NCBI GenBank assembly: GCA_020747015.1
Contig: JAGTJM010000032.1
Location: 1-64,000, forward strand
Length of the DNA: 64,000 bases
Origin: Pyrenochaeta sp. MPI-SDFR-AT-0127
Lineage: Eukaryota; Ascomycota; Dothideomycetes; Pleosporales; Cucurbitariaceae
Reading direction: 5' to 3'
This document shows positions 36,806-48,238 of the stretch, in pieces (position 1 is the stretch's first letter; each line of letters starts with the position of its first letter). The position numbers were made by a program, and so were the translations under genes. The notes under the pieces were generated by a model that worked only from the letters and a program-made list of their open reading frames with translations, did not search any database and had not been told where the DNA came from.

Positions 36806-37835
36806 CTTGTTTCCCTTCGCGTGGGATAGATAGAGAAAATGGTCTCGTAAGAGGGCACATGGGTGCTGTTGTTGCAGGCCTAGGGTGGGAGGGGCAGAGT
36901 GGGCAACAAGCAGGTCAATCTGAGCCTTGACTTCAGGCGCTTACCTAGATAAGTAGGAGTTAAACCTATCCAAGTAACTGCTAGGATAAATGTGGTAATC
37001 AATCAAGTCAATCTGAGGTTGTTAGCCCCACTTACTTGATTGATGACAACTGTGGAGAGGGGGTGAAGGTGCCGGGTTTGCTAAGTATCCTACACTTCCC
37101 CACCCGCGGCTGACCATTGTGCGTTCTTGAGGTTCGGTTGGGCAACTCGTCTTTCCTACGTTCGGCCCTTTCTTTCTTGTTAGGTTTTCTTCTGCGTCTG
37201 TGTCTGCTCCTGCTGCTCCTGCTCCTCCTTCATTATCTTCGCCCACCTCCTCCCCTCCCTCCTTTGCCTCTCTCTCTCTCTCTGCTTTTTCCATCGCTTC
37301 TGTCTTTGAAGACGTCTATTTTTAGACGTTCGTTCATATACGTCAACCACAATCTGATGTGCTTCTTCTGGTTCTGCAATGGTCGGAGTCTCTTAGGTTG
37401 GTATGTCAACTTCAGCGACAGTATCTGAAACCGCTACCGCTTTTGACAGTGCCTCACGCACTTGATCTGACTCGATGGGTTCTACCAGACCTGAATCCCC
37501 TCATGCCTCTGGAACAGCGGTACTTTCAGGGCAGAATATGTAGTACTCAAGTACTTATACCTGATATTAAATTTTTAATTGAAGAGTGTATATATTCTTA
37601 ATCCTTCTACTTCTGTAAAATATCAAGGTACTTACTATCCTAATACTATTTAACTTGTAAGACTCATAAACTATCACGTGATATCGGAGGGTCGGCATAT
37701 ACATGCCCCGCAATCTCAATCTCTGGGCTCGTTATATCGGCCGAAATTTTTTTTGGCACCATATGATATAAATTATAGATAGTCTCAAACTATCTCTTAT
37801 AGGCACCGGCTGCCTGTATTAGAGACTCCTGCGAC
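36806..37835. other. Intergenic with low-complexity frames and an AT-rich part
   Basis: 1 kb. 37022-37294 (-) is an acidic 90-codon frame that ends in ordinary-looking sequence and may be an upstream exon of the gene below it. A CT run lies at 37268-37282. 37535-37800 is AT-rich and carries the promoter of the serine dehydratase-like gene. Nothing else is supported. Confidence 0.4.
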
Positions 37836-39098
37836 ATGCTGGCCGAAAAAACTGGAGAAGATGAAAGAGAAGGCATGCAGTTACCGCAAAACCCATGGAT
37901 AGAGACACCGCTCAGGGAGTCATATTCGCTATCGCAAGCTGCGGGTTGGTACGTTGTTACTTTACAGCCCATCCACATCTATCTTTTGAAGAACAGCATT
38001 TCTGAATTATAGAAGCAAAGTCTTCCTAAAGCTAGAAAATCTCCAACCTTCTGGCTCTTTTAAATCACGGTACGCTCCCTCTACTCTATTTTGCTCGCAT
38101 CTAGACATGAAGTAAACATGCATAGAGGCATTGGGAACTATATACTGCGCCGTCTTGAGGAGCTGCCTCAACACTCAGATTGCAAACCACACGTCTTCTC
38201 CTCGAGCGGTGGTAATGCTGGGCTCGCGGCCGTTCATGCGTCTCGCGCCCTCGGTCTCCCTTGTACAGTCGTTGTCCCGTTAACGACCAAGCCGCTGATG
38301 ATCATAAAACTCAAAACAGCGGGTGCGTTTGAAGTGGTACAGCACGGACCAACCTGGGCTGATGCGGATGCATATCTAATAAAAGAGGTCATGGCGAAGG
38401 TACTTTGCTTCTTTCTCTAAGACCGCGAGATGCTTACAATCAATTGGTGGTACTGTTATGGAATGGTTGAAGGCTAAGTTGTGCTGCAGGCCGGCGCGTT
38501 TGCCATTTATGCTCCGCCTTTCGACCATCCGGACATCTGGACTGGCCACAGCACAGTAATGCATGAGATTGCTGCTCAAATCCCGGGGTTATCCCCACCA
38601 GACGTCGTGATTTGCAGCGTCGGCGGCGGTGGTCTTTTCAATGGCGTGAACCAAGCGCTTGAAGAACTCAACTTTTCGCATTTGACTACCGTGCTCGCTG
38701 TTGAAACCGAGGGTGCAGCTTCACTTAATGCAAGTGTGGAGGCAGGCCAGCTCGTCACGCTATCTTCAATTACTTCGCAAGCTACAAGTCTAGGTGCTGT
38801 GCGCGTCACCCAGCGCTCGCTGCACTATGCGCAGCGGCCGAATGTGAAGAGCGTAGTGCTATCAGATGCCGAGGCAGCCATGGGATGTTGGAGGCTTGCA
38901 GATGATGAGCGGATTATGGTGGAGATGGCTTGTGGGGTCAATGTTGCGCTGTGTTACAATGGGAGGCTGGAGCGAATTTTAGGTCGAAAAGTAAGGCCTG
39001 ATGATAGAGTCGTGGTTGTACTATGCGGAGGGAATATTGTGACAGTGGAGATGTTGTCCAAGTGGAGAGAAGAATTTGGTTGGGTCGAAGAGGTGTGA
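37836..39098 (+). CDS. L-serine dehydratase-like PLP enzyme (fold type II)
   Basis: Four exons (37836-37948, 38016-38069, 38126-38399, 38490-39098) give 349 residues, the usual length of fungal cytosolic serine/threonine dehydratases. The PLP-lysine motif NLQPSGSFKSRGIGN only appears when the first two introns (67 and 56 nt) are removed. The phosphate-binding loop SVGGGG and a SSSGGNAG substrate loop are intact. The family deaminates L-serine (or L-threonine) to pyruvate (or 2-oxobutyrate) with PLP. Intron 3 (90 nt) joins VMAK to AGAFAIYAPPFDHPDIW. The gene lies 3.2 kb from the esterase and is not an obvious part of the peptide cluster, though it could affect serine supply. Family call firm; start Met reasonable but not proven. 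Confidence 0.9.
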
Positions 39099-42000
39099 TT
39101 GTGAGTAGAACGTGGCGGTGTCGATTCTAGCTAAGTCAAGCGAATGGAGGGGGCGATTGCTGATGGTTTTCAGTTGCAGTTGAGAGGCTTCTCGAATGCT
39201 GCTCCATCCGTCGCTAAACCAAGAACAGTAGTGAACTATATGGGTAGCGTTAGCCTTGATCTGCCATCTTCGCACACCTCTGCTGCAACGACGTATGCAG
39301 GTTGACGTACTATATCCATCAATTTATTGTCAACTGGTAAAGTTGTGATCAGAGGTTTATAGGTTTAGAAACTGTATTTTAGGAAGATATACATTAGACA
39401 CATTATTCTCCAAAGTCTCAATTTCTCTCTCGTCGTCATCATCAACATAGTCGTTATCGGTTTCCTCGTCAAAATTCTCTCTTCCTTCCACACTCTGCTT
39501 CTTGTTGTCTTTCTTTTCCCCAAAGCATAAGGACGTCCCGTCTGTCGCCAATACAGACGACCATGCCAGGTATGACTAGACCTTCTCCAGCACCTCCTGA
39601 TCTTCATCGGTGAGCCTCCGTTAGAAGATAGATCCTGTCGCTGATTCACTTAGTCGCCAGAAGCTCACCCAGAAGAAGAAGAAGAAGAAGAAGAAGCATA
39701 GTTTCATGATCCTAAGTCACATGTGACTAGTGTAAAACTCCTGCCAGGAAGATCGAATTGACCTTTCTGGGTGTGGTCGGGACAATGGCTACAAAGCCGG
39801 TGACGTAAAGAAGTGTGTGTATGCCTGACAGTATCCGTACAGGATATTAAGGCGCTGCCAATCGCGGCCGATTTTCATTTCGTTCTAGAATGGACTAATG
39901 AGTACCTGCTTTTCATGCCACCCGAGGTGTACCCCGGCCTTTCGTGTAGCTTGTGGGAGCTGGGTAAATCGTATCAAAAGCTTCAGATTTTATACTACAA
40001 AATAACTCATTCCACCCGGTGCGATGCTTCCGGTTTTTGACGGATGCCGTTTAGGCGCCGTTGGACTCTTCTGCAGTGTTTGCGCGTTGTTCCTTGTCTC
40101 GTTGCTGTTACAGCTCATATTTTTCCTCAAGCCCGACGCACCTTGATAGTGATGTCTCATACACAGCATTCTCTTGCTCTCCACTAATAGCAATTATCAG
40201 ATGGTCATGAAGTGGTTATACGAAAGAAGCCAGCAGAGTCGTTCACAGCCCAGCTTTGGAGGGATATCTTGTGACTTCTTCTGTCGCGTTTCTAATCCCG
40301 GACGCTGAACTTCCTAGCCTTTCTGCCTCCTCCTTCATGCTTTATCTTCACATGCCGACCGAAGAGTTCTCCACTTGTTGTAAGAGGTCACTGCGGCAAT
40401 ATGCATTGTCTTTGCAATCGCAATGGAAAGAATGGGGTGAGTTTTGTACTACCTTAGAGGCAGGGTGCCCGGGTCTGGTAGGCGTGGAGTGCGGACGATG
40501 TCGGCAAGTCTCTTGTATTGTTCCAGTGATCTGTAATGCGTACTGAGATACCTCGTCACTGAATTGAACTACATATTTGACGTCAGGGCGTATTTGCAAG
40601 TCCTCCGCAGGATAGCAGGCTCTGCACAGTTCAGGTATAATCAAAGCGGCTCGAGCACTGATCAAATTTGTCGCGAGACTGCCAACCTCAAGCCTAAAGA
40701 GCAGGATATAGCACAAAGTCGGGAGAGTCTGTTGAATGGGCCATATTTAAGTGTGTAGCGCATAAGTATCGGTAGGAAGTATAAGAAATAATGTAACATA
40801 GGATTTATGGCTATATAGGAATGCACTTCATTCTAGGTTGGCAATAAAAGGCGTTACTTACTTCAAGTCGTAGAAACTACTGCAGGTCTTTGACCCTGCT
40901 GACTTAGTGGAGAGGCTTCTGGCTTATTAACAGAGACGCAATGGCCGGGGCATAAGTAGAGCGCTAGGTAATGTTGGGTTGGAAGTATGCTTTGACTTGT
41001 TCAAACTGGAATGCATGTCGTTCCGGATCACCATACCTGAGTAGGTCGGATCCTGATCTTTATGGCTCCCAGAGAAGGACTAGTAGTGTAGACAGGTCCG
41101 CTGATTGGTCGTCGGGTGTGGCTAGCTGACCAGATGCTATTTACATACAATTTTGTGCACCAGTCGTACAAGATTGTGCGTACTCAGCATCTGCACGTGG
41201 GTCGGTAAATGTGCTCGCATCCTTACAGTGTTAGATGAAAATCTTAGTTCTGAAAAGATCGGGAAACACTGATGACCTGGGCCGCGCTACCGTGCCGAAA
41301 TCGGATTATTGTGCGCTGGTTATGTATCGATGTGCAGGATTCATAGAACGAATGCATAGATAGCTGGATCTTAGAACATTAGGACCAAGAGCCACCGAGT
41401 GGTTTCTTGAACCCAAGACAGATACCAAGTTGTAAGAAGTATTGCTCAAAAGGTGCCTTTCGTTGAGCTCTAATGCCCCCTTTTTAATCAAGCGCACTAA
41501 TACTCACATCATGCAGGAGTCTAAATATGCCAGATTCTGTACAGGCAAGCAGTCCACCGCATTTCGGTGGTACTTGTATGACAATGGTGCTGGAGCGTTG
41601 AGTTGGAGCGTTCTGGAGAACTGATTGGAAATTTCCATGTGTAATATAATGTACTACTTAAGGAAACTCATCCTGGGCAACAGGGAAACGTACTACCTTT
41701 GTCTTCCACTTTCTTGTTTTCTAGATCTCCCGGCGCGGCGTCGGCGCGGCGTCAGCACCAGCTAAGGGTCGGTATTCTTAAGTGGTATATGTGTTCGTGC
41801 TCCACCTTCTAACTCTAATCCTTATCCTTGGCAGTTGCTCTAACAACATCCCAACGTATCATGTGGATGGAAACGATCCATGGTACCGTTTAGATGATGA
41901 TTGGGTCTCAGTGCATTGACGTCTGGGCGATGTATTCAACAGCTGATGACGACCGAAGCGCGCTACAACGTATCGCTCCAGAGGATTGTAAGCTCAACTA

Positions 42001-43232
42001 CGCATTGAGTAACTCCGCCAACTACGGCATTGTGCACCAGAGTAGTGCCAGCTTGCCTACGAGAATTTACCTGCAACCTGGAGTTAGAAGAGCAAGCAAC
42101 GCATTGTGTACACATGCAATAATCTGGTGAGCATCCACCGTGACCTGTGTGACGACCGACTGTCATTAGTGTAAGTATCTGTGCCCATTCTCTGGTACCA
42201 GCTTATAGTCACTGTTACGTAAGCAAACATGTTAATAATGGCAAGGCTTGCTAATTTCTGTTATCTTGAGACGCATAGCTGGCAGGGTGGGGAGGGGCGG
42301 GGTTCATTGGATTGGAGTCTAACGTAGCATTGTTGTGCATCGCCATCATATCATTTCGAGGGATGAAGGACCGAGTATCGTTTGCCAAGGTTTTACAACA
42401 GGTGAGAAGTTTATCAATACGACAAACTACTTTATAGTAAATCGAATACGACAAAGGTCTCAGAAGGTATCAGTTGATAGGCTACGGTATTGTTTTAACA
42501 CCGACAATAGACAAACTTCGTTGGAAGATCTTAGAATTACCTAAAGATTCATGCAAGAGGAGGCTTGAGACTGCCTATCGCTAATACAATAAACTTTGAA
42601 GCTCGGGGTAACACAAGTTTTAGCTAGACTTAATTCAGCATTTTGGCTGGTTAGGAAACATCGCAGACCAGAGTTCGGAGACTTTTGCAGCGTTAGTGAA
42701 TTCAAAGATCCGCGACGGTTGGTATGCCCTGAGATCTCGGTTGTGGCGGATGCGGGAGGTGCATCAGCCGCGCCGGATTCCGGATGTCTAGCTGACAGGC
42801 TAGCTGCCAAGTTGTATCATTCACACTGTATACGAACTCTTAGGCCATTCAAAATTAACACAGCCACCTTTTAAAGCTATGGATTTTCGATCCCTGCTCT
42901 ACCTCCTCTATCTGGTACTGGTCTTGCAAGATCGGGTGTCTACCAATGCAATAGGCAAACCGCCAAGTTCATAGGCAAACCCCCAAGAAACCGCCAACAT
43001 ATGTATGAAAACAAAGCCAAACTATTGACAGCGAAGTCGTGTGCATACATATGAGCTAATTCCAAGAAATCTTTAGCCGATAAAAGTCTAGCCTTAAGAT
43101 ACAAGATGTTTAAATATACAATAGTCTACGCTCTAGTCATTAGACATTTCAGTATTTTACAATTTCATCTCCTTAAGCATTGCCTACTCCAATAAAAACA
43201 GCCAGACAATATCAACTCTTTAATCAGCCTGT
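39099..43232. other. Gene-poor stretch of 4.1 kb
   Basis: No frame here has a family signature, a signal peptide or a convincing splice partner. Small frames at 39357-39649, 39813-40040, 40256-40758, 41306-41624, 41894-42166 and 42541-42874 overlap on both strands. Notable content: an AAG microsatellite (39673-39698), a GC-rich duplicated CGGCGCGGCGT (41731-41753) and a 17-nt direct duplication at 42951-42987. It may hold decayed genes or elements too old to recognise. Confidence 0.5.
39673..39698. repeat. (AAG)n microsatellite
   Basis: About eight to nine perfect AAG/AGA trinucleotides in a noncoding stretch downstream of the serine dehydratase-like gene. Confidence 0.9.
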
Positions 43233-43895
43233 ATGAAGATGAAGCTCTCCATAGTTTTTAGCGTTGCGTTTTTGAACTACTTCCAAGTGGCCACCGCTGC
43301 TAAGGTCAGTATGGTTACCCAGATACCCATATCCACTCTTGTTACCCATCTCTTGCTACTTCTATTCTTGTTTTAATCTGTATACTAATTGGAAATCAAG
43401 GCAACCTATGAGAGTAAGCTTCTAACAGGGTGGACCTTTGAGGTAGATGATGCGGTCCCGATCATCTATACGGCAGCCGATGCATTGGTTCTCTCGGAAG
43501 CCTATAACAACACTGTGGCAATGGAGTTCGATGGTGAAGAGATTGTGCTAGTCGATCTCCGGACCAAGAAACAGGTCGCTGCAGTCAGAGGAGAGTTAGA
43601 GACTACCGCCAGACCCGCACTGGTAGAGTCCATGCAACCCAGCAATGCCGACGCTCTCGCTTATGCCCAACAAGAAGTGGAGTATTATCTTGAAAATGAG
43701 ATCTTCAAGACTGGTGCTGCCGCGGTAGGCGCTTTCTCCGGGGCTGCCGTACCGAAAGTGTCACGGCCTCATACACCAAATTCACTAGGCTCCCGTCAGT
43801 CTTGCCCACCAGTTTGCCTCTTCCTTGTAGAATCTTGCAGGATTTTTGGTGGTAACCAATGTGGATTTTGCGCTGCTGTTATCTGTTTCAACTAG
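43233..43895 (+). CDS. Small secreted protein with a six-cysteine C-terminal tail
   Basis: Exons 43233-43304 and 43401-43895 with a 96-nt intron (GTCAGT...CAAG, branch TACTAATT) give 188 residues. Exon 1 encodes a complete signal peptide ending near VATAAK. The mature N-terminal two-thirds contain no cysteine; all six fall in the last 40 residues, in the order C-x3-C-x6-C-x7-C-x2-C-x4-C, ending ICFN. I do not recognise a family. The layout (secreted, small, clustered Cys forming up to three disulfides) is like fungal secreted effector-type or antimicrobial-type proteins, but that is inference from shape alone. It is the only clear gene in a long gene-poor stretch. Confidence 0.7.
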
Positions 43896-44427
43896 CCGGT
43901 TGACGGATTCACTCACTATATTGTGGTCTCTTACAATCCTTTCGCAGGATGTGTAGAATCTTCACGATTCATGTTCTCTCCTTCAGTTTTGGCCTTTACA
44001 ATCCATCGGTGGAATTTGAAGAAGCTTCAGAGTCTCTAGCTATGCTTTCAACAAGCAAGTCAAGAATTCATCTATAACATATTCCTTTCATGAACGAACA
44101 GTATATGTGTAACAAAATCTGGTAAAAATATCGCAATGAATAAATAGTTCTGAGATGTCACTCAGGAAGTTGCTACAGCTAGATTTAGAACTGAATTTCT
44201 TAGTCAACATTTTGATCCACTTCCTGCAGTACGAATGTGGTTCTGGGTTCTTTAGCACGAGAGTAACTGCATAAATCGCGTTCCGAGTTCGAACTATTGA
44301 ATCGCAGATCACATCGACTAAGGAACGTCATTGCCATTATAACTATCGAATTTTGCAAGCTACTTGTGCGTTAGATTCTCCGGCATTTCAACTTTAAATG
44401 TTTATTATATGTACATAACACTGCCTG
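43896..44427. other. Intergenic, 3' flanks
   Basis: Half a kilobase between two converging gene ends. One 74-codon frame (44088-44312, -) without features. No repeat or RNA gene seen. Confidence 0.6.
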
Positions 44428-44985
44428 TTACCCTTCGGTTGTGTTGGTATCTCCCTTGATAGTATGATCCACCTTAGAGGTGTCAAACACGCCGTTCTTG
44501 TCCGTGAATTCTTCTTTGTGACCAAGGTATAAGGGGAATATATCCAACCCGACGAAACAGTGGTCGCCAATAATGTGAGGTGCCTGTTCAGGATGCATTC
44601 TGAAATCCCACCAAGCGTCTGCTTTTGGTAAGAATAAACCGTCGTTTGAAACAGGAATATTAGACTGCCAAGAAGTCGTCCATGTGCTAATTTGATTATC
44701 GCCTGAAGGAGGATTGCCCATTTCAGGCAGTTTTTGCGTTGATATCATCAGTCAAGACGTGTTGGCAACACCACCGTCTCTATCCGTAGTGGCAAGCGAT
44801 ACATATGACATTGTGACGTTTCTGAGTTTCTTTCGAGACTGGGGCTGATTTGTGTGGAAAATTTGCACATCAATGCAAGTTAGCCTAGAAGAGACTGCCA
44901 AGGTGTCCAACTTCCAAACTATATCTTCAACAAGGGGGCTATTGGGGGCGCTGCTGCCCAGCGCTGGGTCAGGTGAGAAAGGCAT
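44428..44985 (-). CDS. Hypothetical protein (or decayed gene)
   Basis: Two frames in the same register are separated by an in-frame TGA. Removing a 72-nt candidate intron (44774-44703, GTGGTG...TTCAG, possible branch TTGAC) joins them into 161 residues with a smooth junction (TTDRDG, then DNQISTW). The donor is weak, so a single nonsense mutation in a former gene is the main alternative. The protein is Trp/Asp-rich around ADAWWDFRMHPEQ and has no signal peptide at the chosen start; an upstream exon is possible. No family recognised. Confidence 0.4.
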
Positions 44986-45326
44986 AAGGCCGAACGATGC
45001 CTCTCAATTGTTCAGCCTCCAAATTGATCGAAACGTTTTAAGTTTGGGGATAGTTCGCTGTTGACTTCCGATCGCCAATTTCCATTACTCTATATGATAA
45101 TAATACGCTCTTATTCTGTTATATCTCAACGCAGTGGTACGTACTTAAGAGCGCGCGTTTTATAAACGTTAGGCATTTCTTCGGTCAATCGCGCCTGGGC
45201 GAAACTCGTCTCGGGTTTCCAGTGACGAAGCGTGCGGCTGAGTTTGTTTAGCGCATTGTACCGGATACTCGCTTAAATTACGTCGTTCGCATACATTTGC
45301 GTCCAAACGACTATTGTCTCTTTACT
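44986..45326. promoter_or_regulatory. Divergent upstream region of the hypothetical gene and the regulator
   Basis: About 340 nt between divergent starts at 44985 (-) and 45327 (+). No coding frame. It should contain the promoter of the Zn2Cys6 gene; no clear operator is visible. Confidence 0.4.
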
Positions 45327-46562
45327 ATGTCTCGACCAGCTGACACACGCAAACCCCACCGCCGGACGCACAAGAAATCTCGATACGGATGCAGCGAATG
45401 CCGAAGAAGACGCGTGAAGTGCGACGAGAGGCAGCCGCTCTGTACAGGCTGCATTGAACGGGACTCTGCTTGCCAGTATCCGCGTCGGGCGGAGAGTCGT
45501 GGATCTTCGAGCGGATCCCAACTTAAGGACCCTTCTGTTGTCGAAGTCAATACCGAGACCGGGCTAGTCGGAGCGCCAGAAGCTCCTTGCAGTGTCAATT
45601 ATCCCACATTTGGCACATCAGCATGGAGGTCTATCGGATCCAGGGAGTTGGAGCTGATGCACTTTTGGTGCACGCGAACGTGCAATAGCTTCACACCCCA
45701 CTTAACGGAGTTCTTCAGAGACCATGTAGGGAAAGAAGCACTGCGATATGACTACTTGATGAATTCTCTACTAGCATTAACGTCATATCATATCGCGAGC
45801 GAAACTGGAAACGCGGTTGACGCTCGTTCATACTCGAGCGCCGGACTCCAGTACCATAACCAAGCTCTATCCGGTTTGCGCGAAGTGCTTCTAAATATAA
45901 CTCCATCGACCTGCGTCGCGATCTTTGCATGCTCTGCGAACATTTCAATTTGCGCGGTAGTGTCCCCGCTTCTTCACACTGGATCGGACGATGAGGCGAA
46001 ATCAATTACACAGGCAGTGCTGCCAGTTATTGATATTTTGAAAGGTACCAGCTCAATCATCGATGTCAGTCACCCGTGGCTTCTTCAAGGACCCCTAAGT
46101 GGCATGATGCGCGGCTCTATGTCAAGACAACCATCGGCCATCAAAGAGTCCTTTCCCGCCAATGAGCTACGGCGCTTGAACGACGCGCTTTTCAGCAGTA
46201 GAAGCTGCGCACAAGACAAACTGAACAATGAGACCGACAAACACCAAATCTTTGAAGATGCGGTCCAAAAACTCGAGCAGGCAGCTAAGAATGGAATATC
46301 TATGCTTCCATGGTTATTAAAGATCGACTCGAGGTTTATGGACGAGCTACGGAAGGAAGAATTGATGGCGGTGGCTATCTTCATGCATTGGAGTGTTCTT
46401 CTAGATCAACTTGATGAAAAGTGGTGGGCAAAGTATTCTGGGAAGCGGATTGTTAAGAAATTGTCTGCTATACTTCATGGCCATGGGCGTGATTGGGAAC
46501 AAATTAACAAGTGGTGTCGAGCACAAGTGGGGTTGTGCCCATTGATTGTGAGCGAGGCCTAA
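45327..46562 (+). CDS. Zn2Cys6 transcription factor, sterol-uptake-regulator (UPC2) type
   Basis: A single exon, 411 residues from the ATG at 45327 (an ATG 30 nt upstream adds ten residues). The binuclear zinc cluster is near the N-terminus: C-x2-C-x6-C-x6-C-x2-C-x6-C, beginning YGCSECRRRRVKC, preceded by a basic stretch (HRRTHKKSR). The remainder is a helical regulatory domain; the LELMHFWCTRTC segment and the C-terminal WEQINKWCRAQVG are typical of the short UPC2/ECM22-like fungal regulators. It acts as a nuclear DNA-binding regulator. It lies about 12 kb from the NRPS, so control of the cluster is possible but unproven. Family call firm. Confidence 0.9.
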   Translation: MSRPADTRKPHRRTHKKSRYGCSECRRRRVKCDERQPLCTGCIERDSACQYPRRAESRGSSSGSQLKDPSVVEVNTETGLVGAPEAPCSVNYPTFGTSAWRSIGSRELELMHFWCTRTCNSFTPHLTEFFRDHVGKEALRYDYLMNSLLALTSYHIASETGNAVDARSYSSAGLQYHNQALSGLREVLLNITPSTCVAIFACSANISICAVVSPLLHTGSDDEAKSITQAVLPVIDILKGTSSIIDVSHPWLLQGPLSGMMRGSMSRQPSAIKESFPANELRRLNDALFSSRSCAQDKLNNETDKHQIFEDAVQKLEQAAKNGISMLPWLLKIDSRFMDELRKEELMAVAIFMHWSVLLDQLDEKWWAKYSGKRIVKKLSAILHGHGRDWEQINKWCRAQVGLCPLIVSEA

Positions 46563-48238
46563 TTCTTGTTCAGTGAAAGTCCTTAGAAATACATCGCTTG
46601 CCAATGCTAAACTTGATTGTGCACTCCCTGTATTGACCGCACACTTGCATGCCACTGACCCGGCTTTCGAAACATTATATATGAGATACTCCAGCGAATT
46701 TTGCTTCAGCTTCTGTTTCATTGGGCATTTCCGTTCTCGTTCTCGTTCCCGTATTCGTTCCTGTTCCAGTATCCGTGCGCTTCCATGCCGCTTGGCCAAA
46801 ACGCGATAACTAAAGCTAATGCGGTAACCGCCTGCAACGTAGGGCTCAATCACATATTCAACAAAATTTACTGCGGAATATCACCAGGGCCTCAGGAATA
46901 AAGAACCCATCCAAAAATCGCAGCATATAATATTTGAGAGAGCGCACACTGAAGATAATCATTACATTGAGATCGCCATTGAACGAAAATCACTTAATTC
47001 CTCAACATGACACCTGTAAATCCACCATGGAGCCGGAACCTAGCCTTGACGGATTAATTAGCACCTGCACTAGCTTCATAGAACTTAGCCATGAAGCACT
47101 CCGACTTCAGTCCCTGATAGAAGCCACCTTCTTGCTGACGTCGCTCTACATTGCAAGCAGGGTGATAAAGCACTGGTGACTTTGACTACCGCGTAGACGC
47201 AGCCTTGCGCTCTCTGAACCGAGCGCTGGCCACCTTTTAAGGGATATATCTTGGTACGCGTGGCTATGTAAGGGCTCGATGAAATTCAAGCTTGATGCTA
47301 GCGGTAAACGTTCTGTTCCACCGAATTCTTTGAGAAATTCGAAGGCTTAGTGATCCGCGCTACAATAGTAAACACGTTGTGTATTCGAATACGCCTCTGA
47401 GTTCCTCCGCAAAGCAGAGACACGACACAACTTCATTTCACAGTGAAGTACTACAGCTGAGATTATTTTCGTATCCTCCAGGTAATGGGGCATGTTTCTG
47501 GAATAAATTCATGGGCTATTATGGTAAAGCTCGCGAACGGCGGTTGGTGAAAGAACTATCATATAAGACTAATTATCATGCGAAAAATTGTGAAGGCATT
47601 ATAGAAAGGTGCCTACCACCCCTTGGCTGGCGGTAGTGAAATGCCGAGCGACAAAGCTAGACTAGACACAAAGCTAAGGATTATAGGGCAGATTCTGTGC
47701 GTCAATGTGCAGCATAAGACTACGAGGCATCGAATGATGAAATGCCTACATTTTGGTCAAACACCAGCCCAACGAGCAATAAAAAGATTACAAATATATA
47801 ATCGGCACTTTTTCTTATTTGAGGCGTTATCGTAAAGGTACTGCACCGGAAATTTTGCTGATTTTAGTGAACGCCACTCGGCCGCCTGCTCTTACGCATC
47901 TTCGTTCTCGTACTCATTCCCGCTCCGCGACTGAGCCTCTTCGCCAAGGTCACAACGCCCAGCAAACGAATGGGCTGAGTGCAATCATCCTTGTCACAAA
48001 AACGTATTCGTATAAAATCGCTACATATAACACATGTCTCTCAATGGACAACGATTCGAAAAACTGCTACTACTACTACTACTACTACTACTACTAACAG
48101 CAAATTCGCCCTTCACGACCCTCAGCTTCTCATCCTCCCTACTAGTCTCAGCTTTGCTTTTGCGACACTACGGCATCCTGCGACGCAATACAAATTCGCC
48201 GACTCGCCCAATAATTTGCTGCACTCTGTTCATACGCC
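46563..48238. other. Gene-poor stretch with CT/TTCTCG-rich islands
   Basis: 1.7 kb. Frames at 46934-47179, 47379-47636 and 47819-48097 carry no recognisable domain. The first (81 codons) contains a hydrophobic helix but no family match. Simple-sequence islands of TTCTCG type lie at 46731-46770 and 47901-47930, and a CTA microsatellite lies in the leader of the next gene. The last 150 nt should be the RTA1-like gene's promoter. Confidence 0.5.
48067..48096. repeat. (CTA)n microsatellite
   Basis: Ten perfect CTA units about 140 nt upstream of the RTA1-like start codon, within its likely 5' leader or promoter. Copy-number change here could alter expression, but that is speculation. Confidence 0.9.

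Noticed and set aside
36263..36930. Plus-strand Ser/Gly- and Pro-rich ORFs opposite the acidic hypothetical gene
   Set aside because: They are composition shadows of the hexamer-repeat region and show no independent features.
37022..37294. Acidic ORF as an independent gene
   Set aside because: It is built on CT/GA-rich simple sequence, has no domain, and could only be an unproven exon of the neighbouring model.
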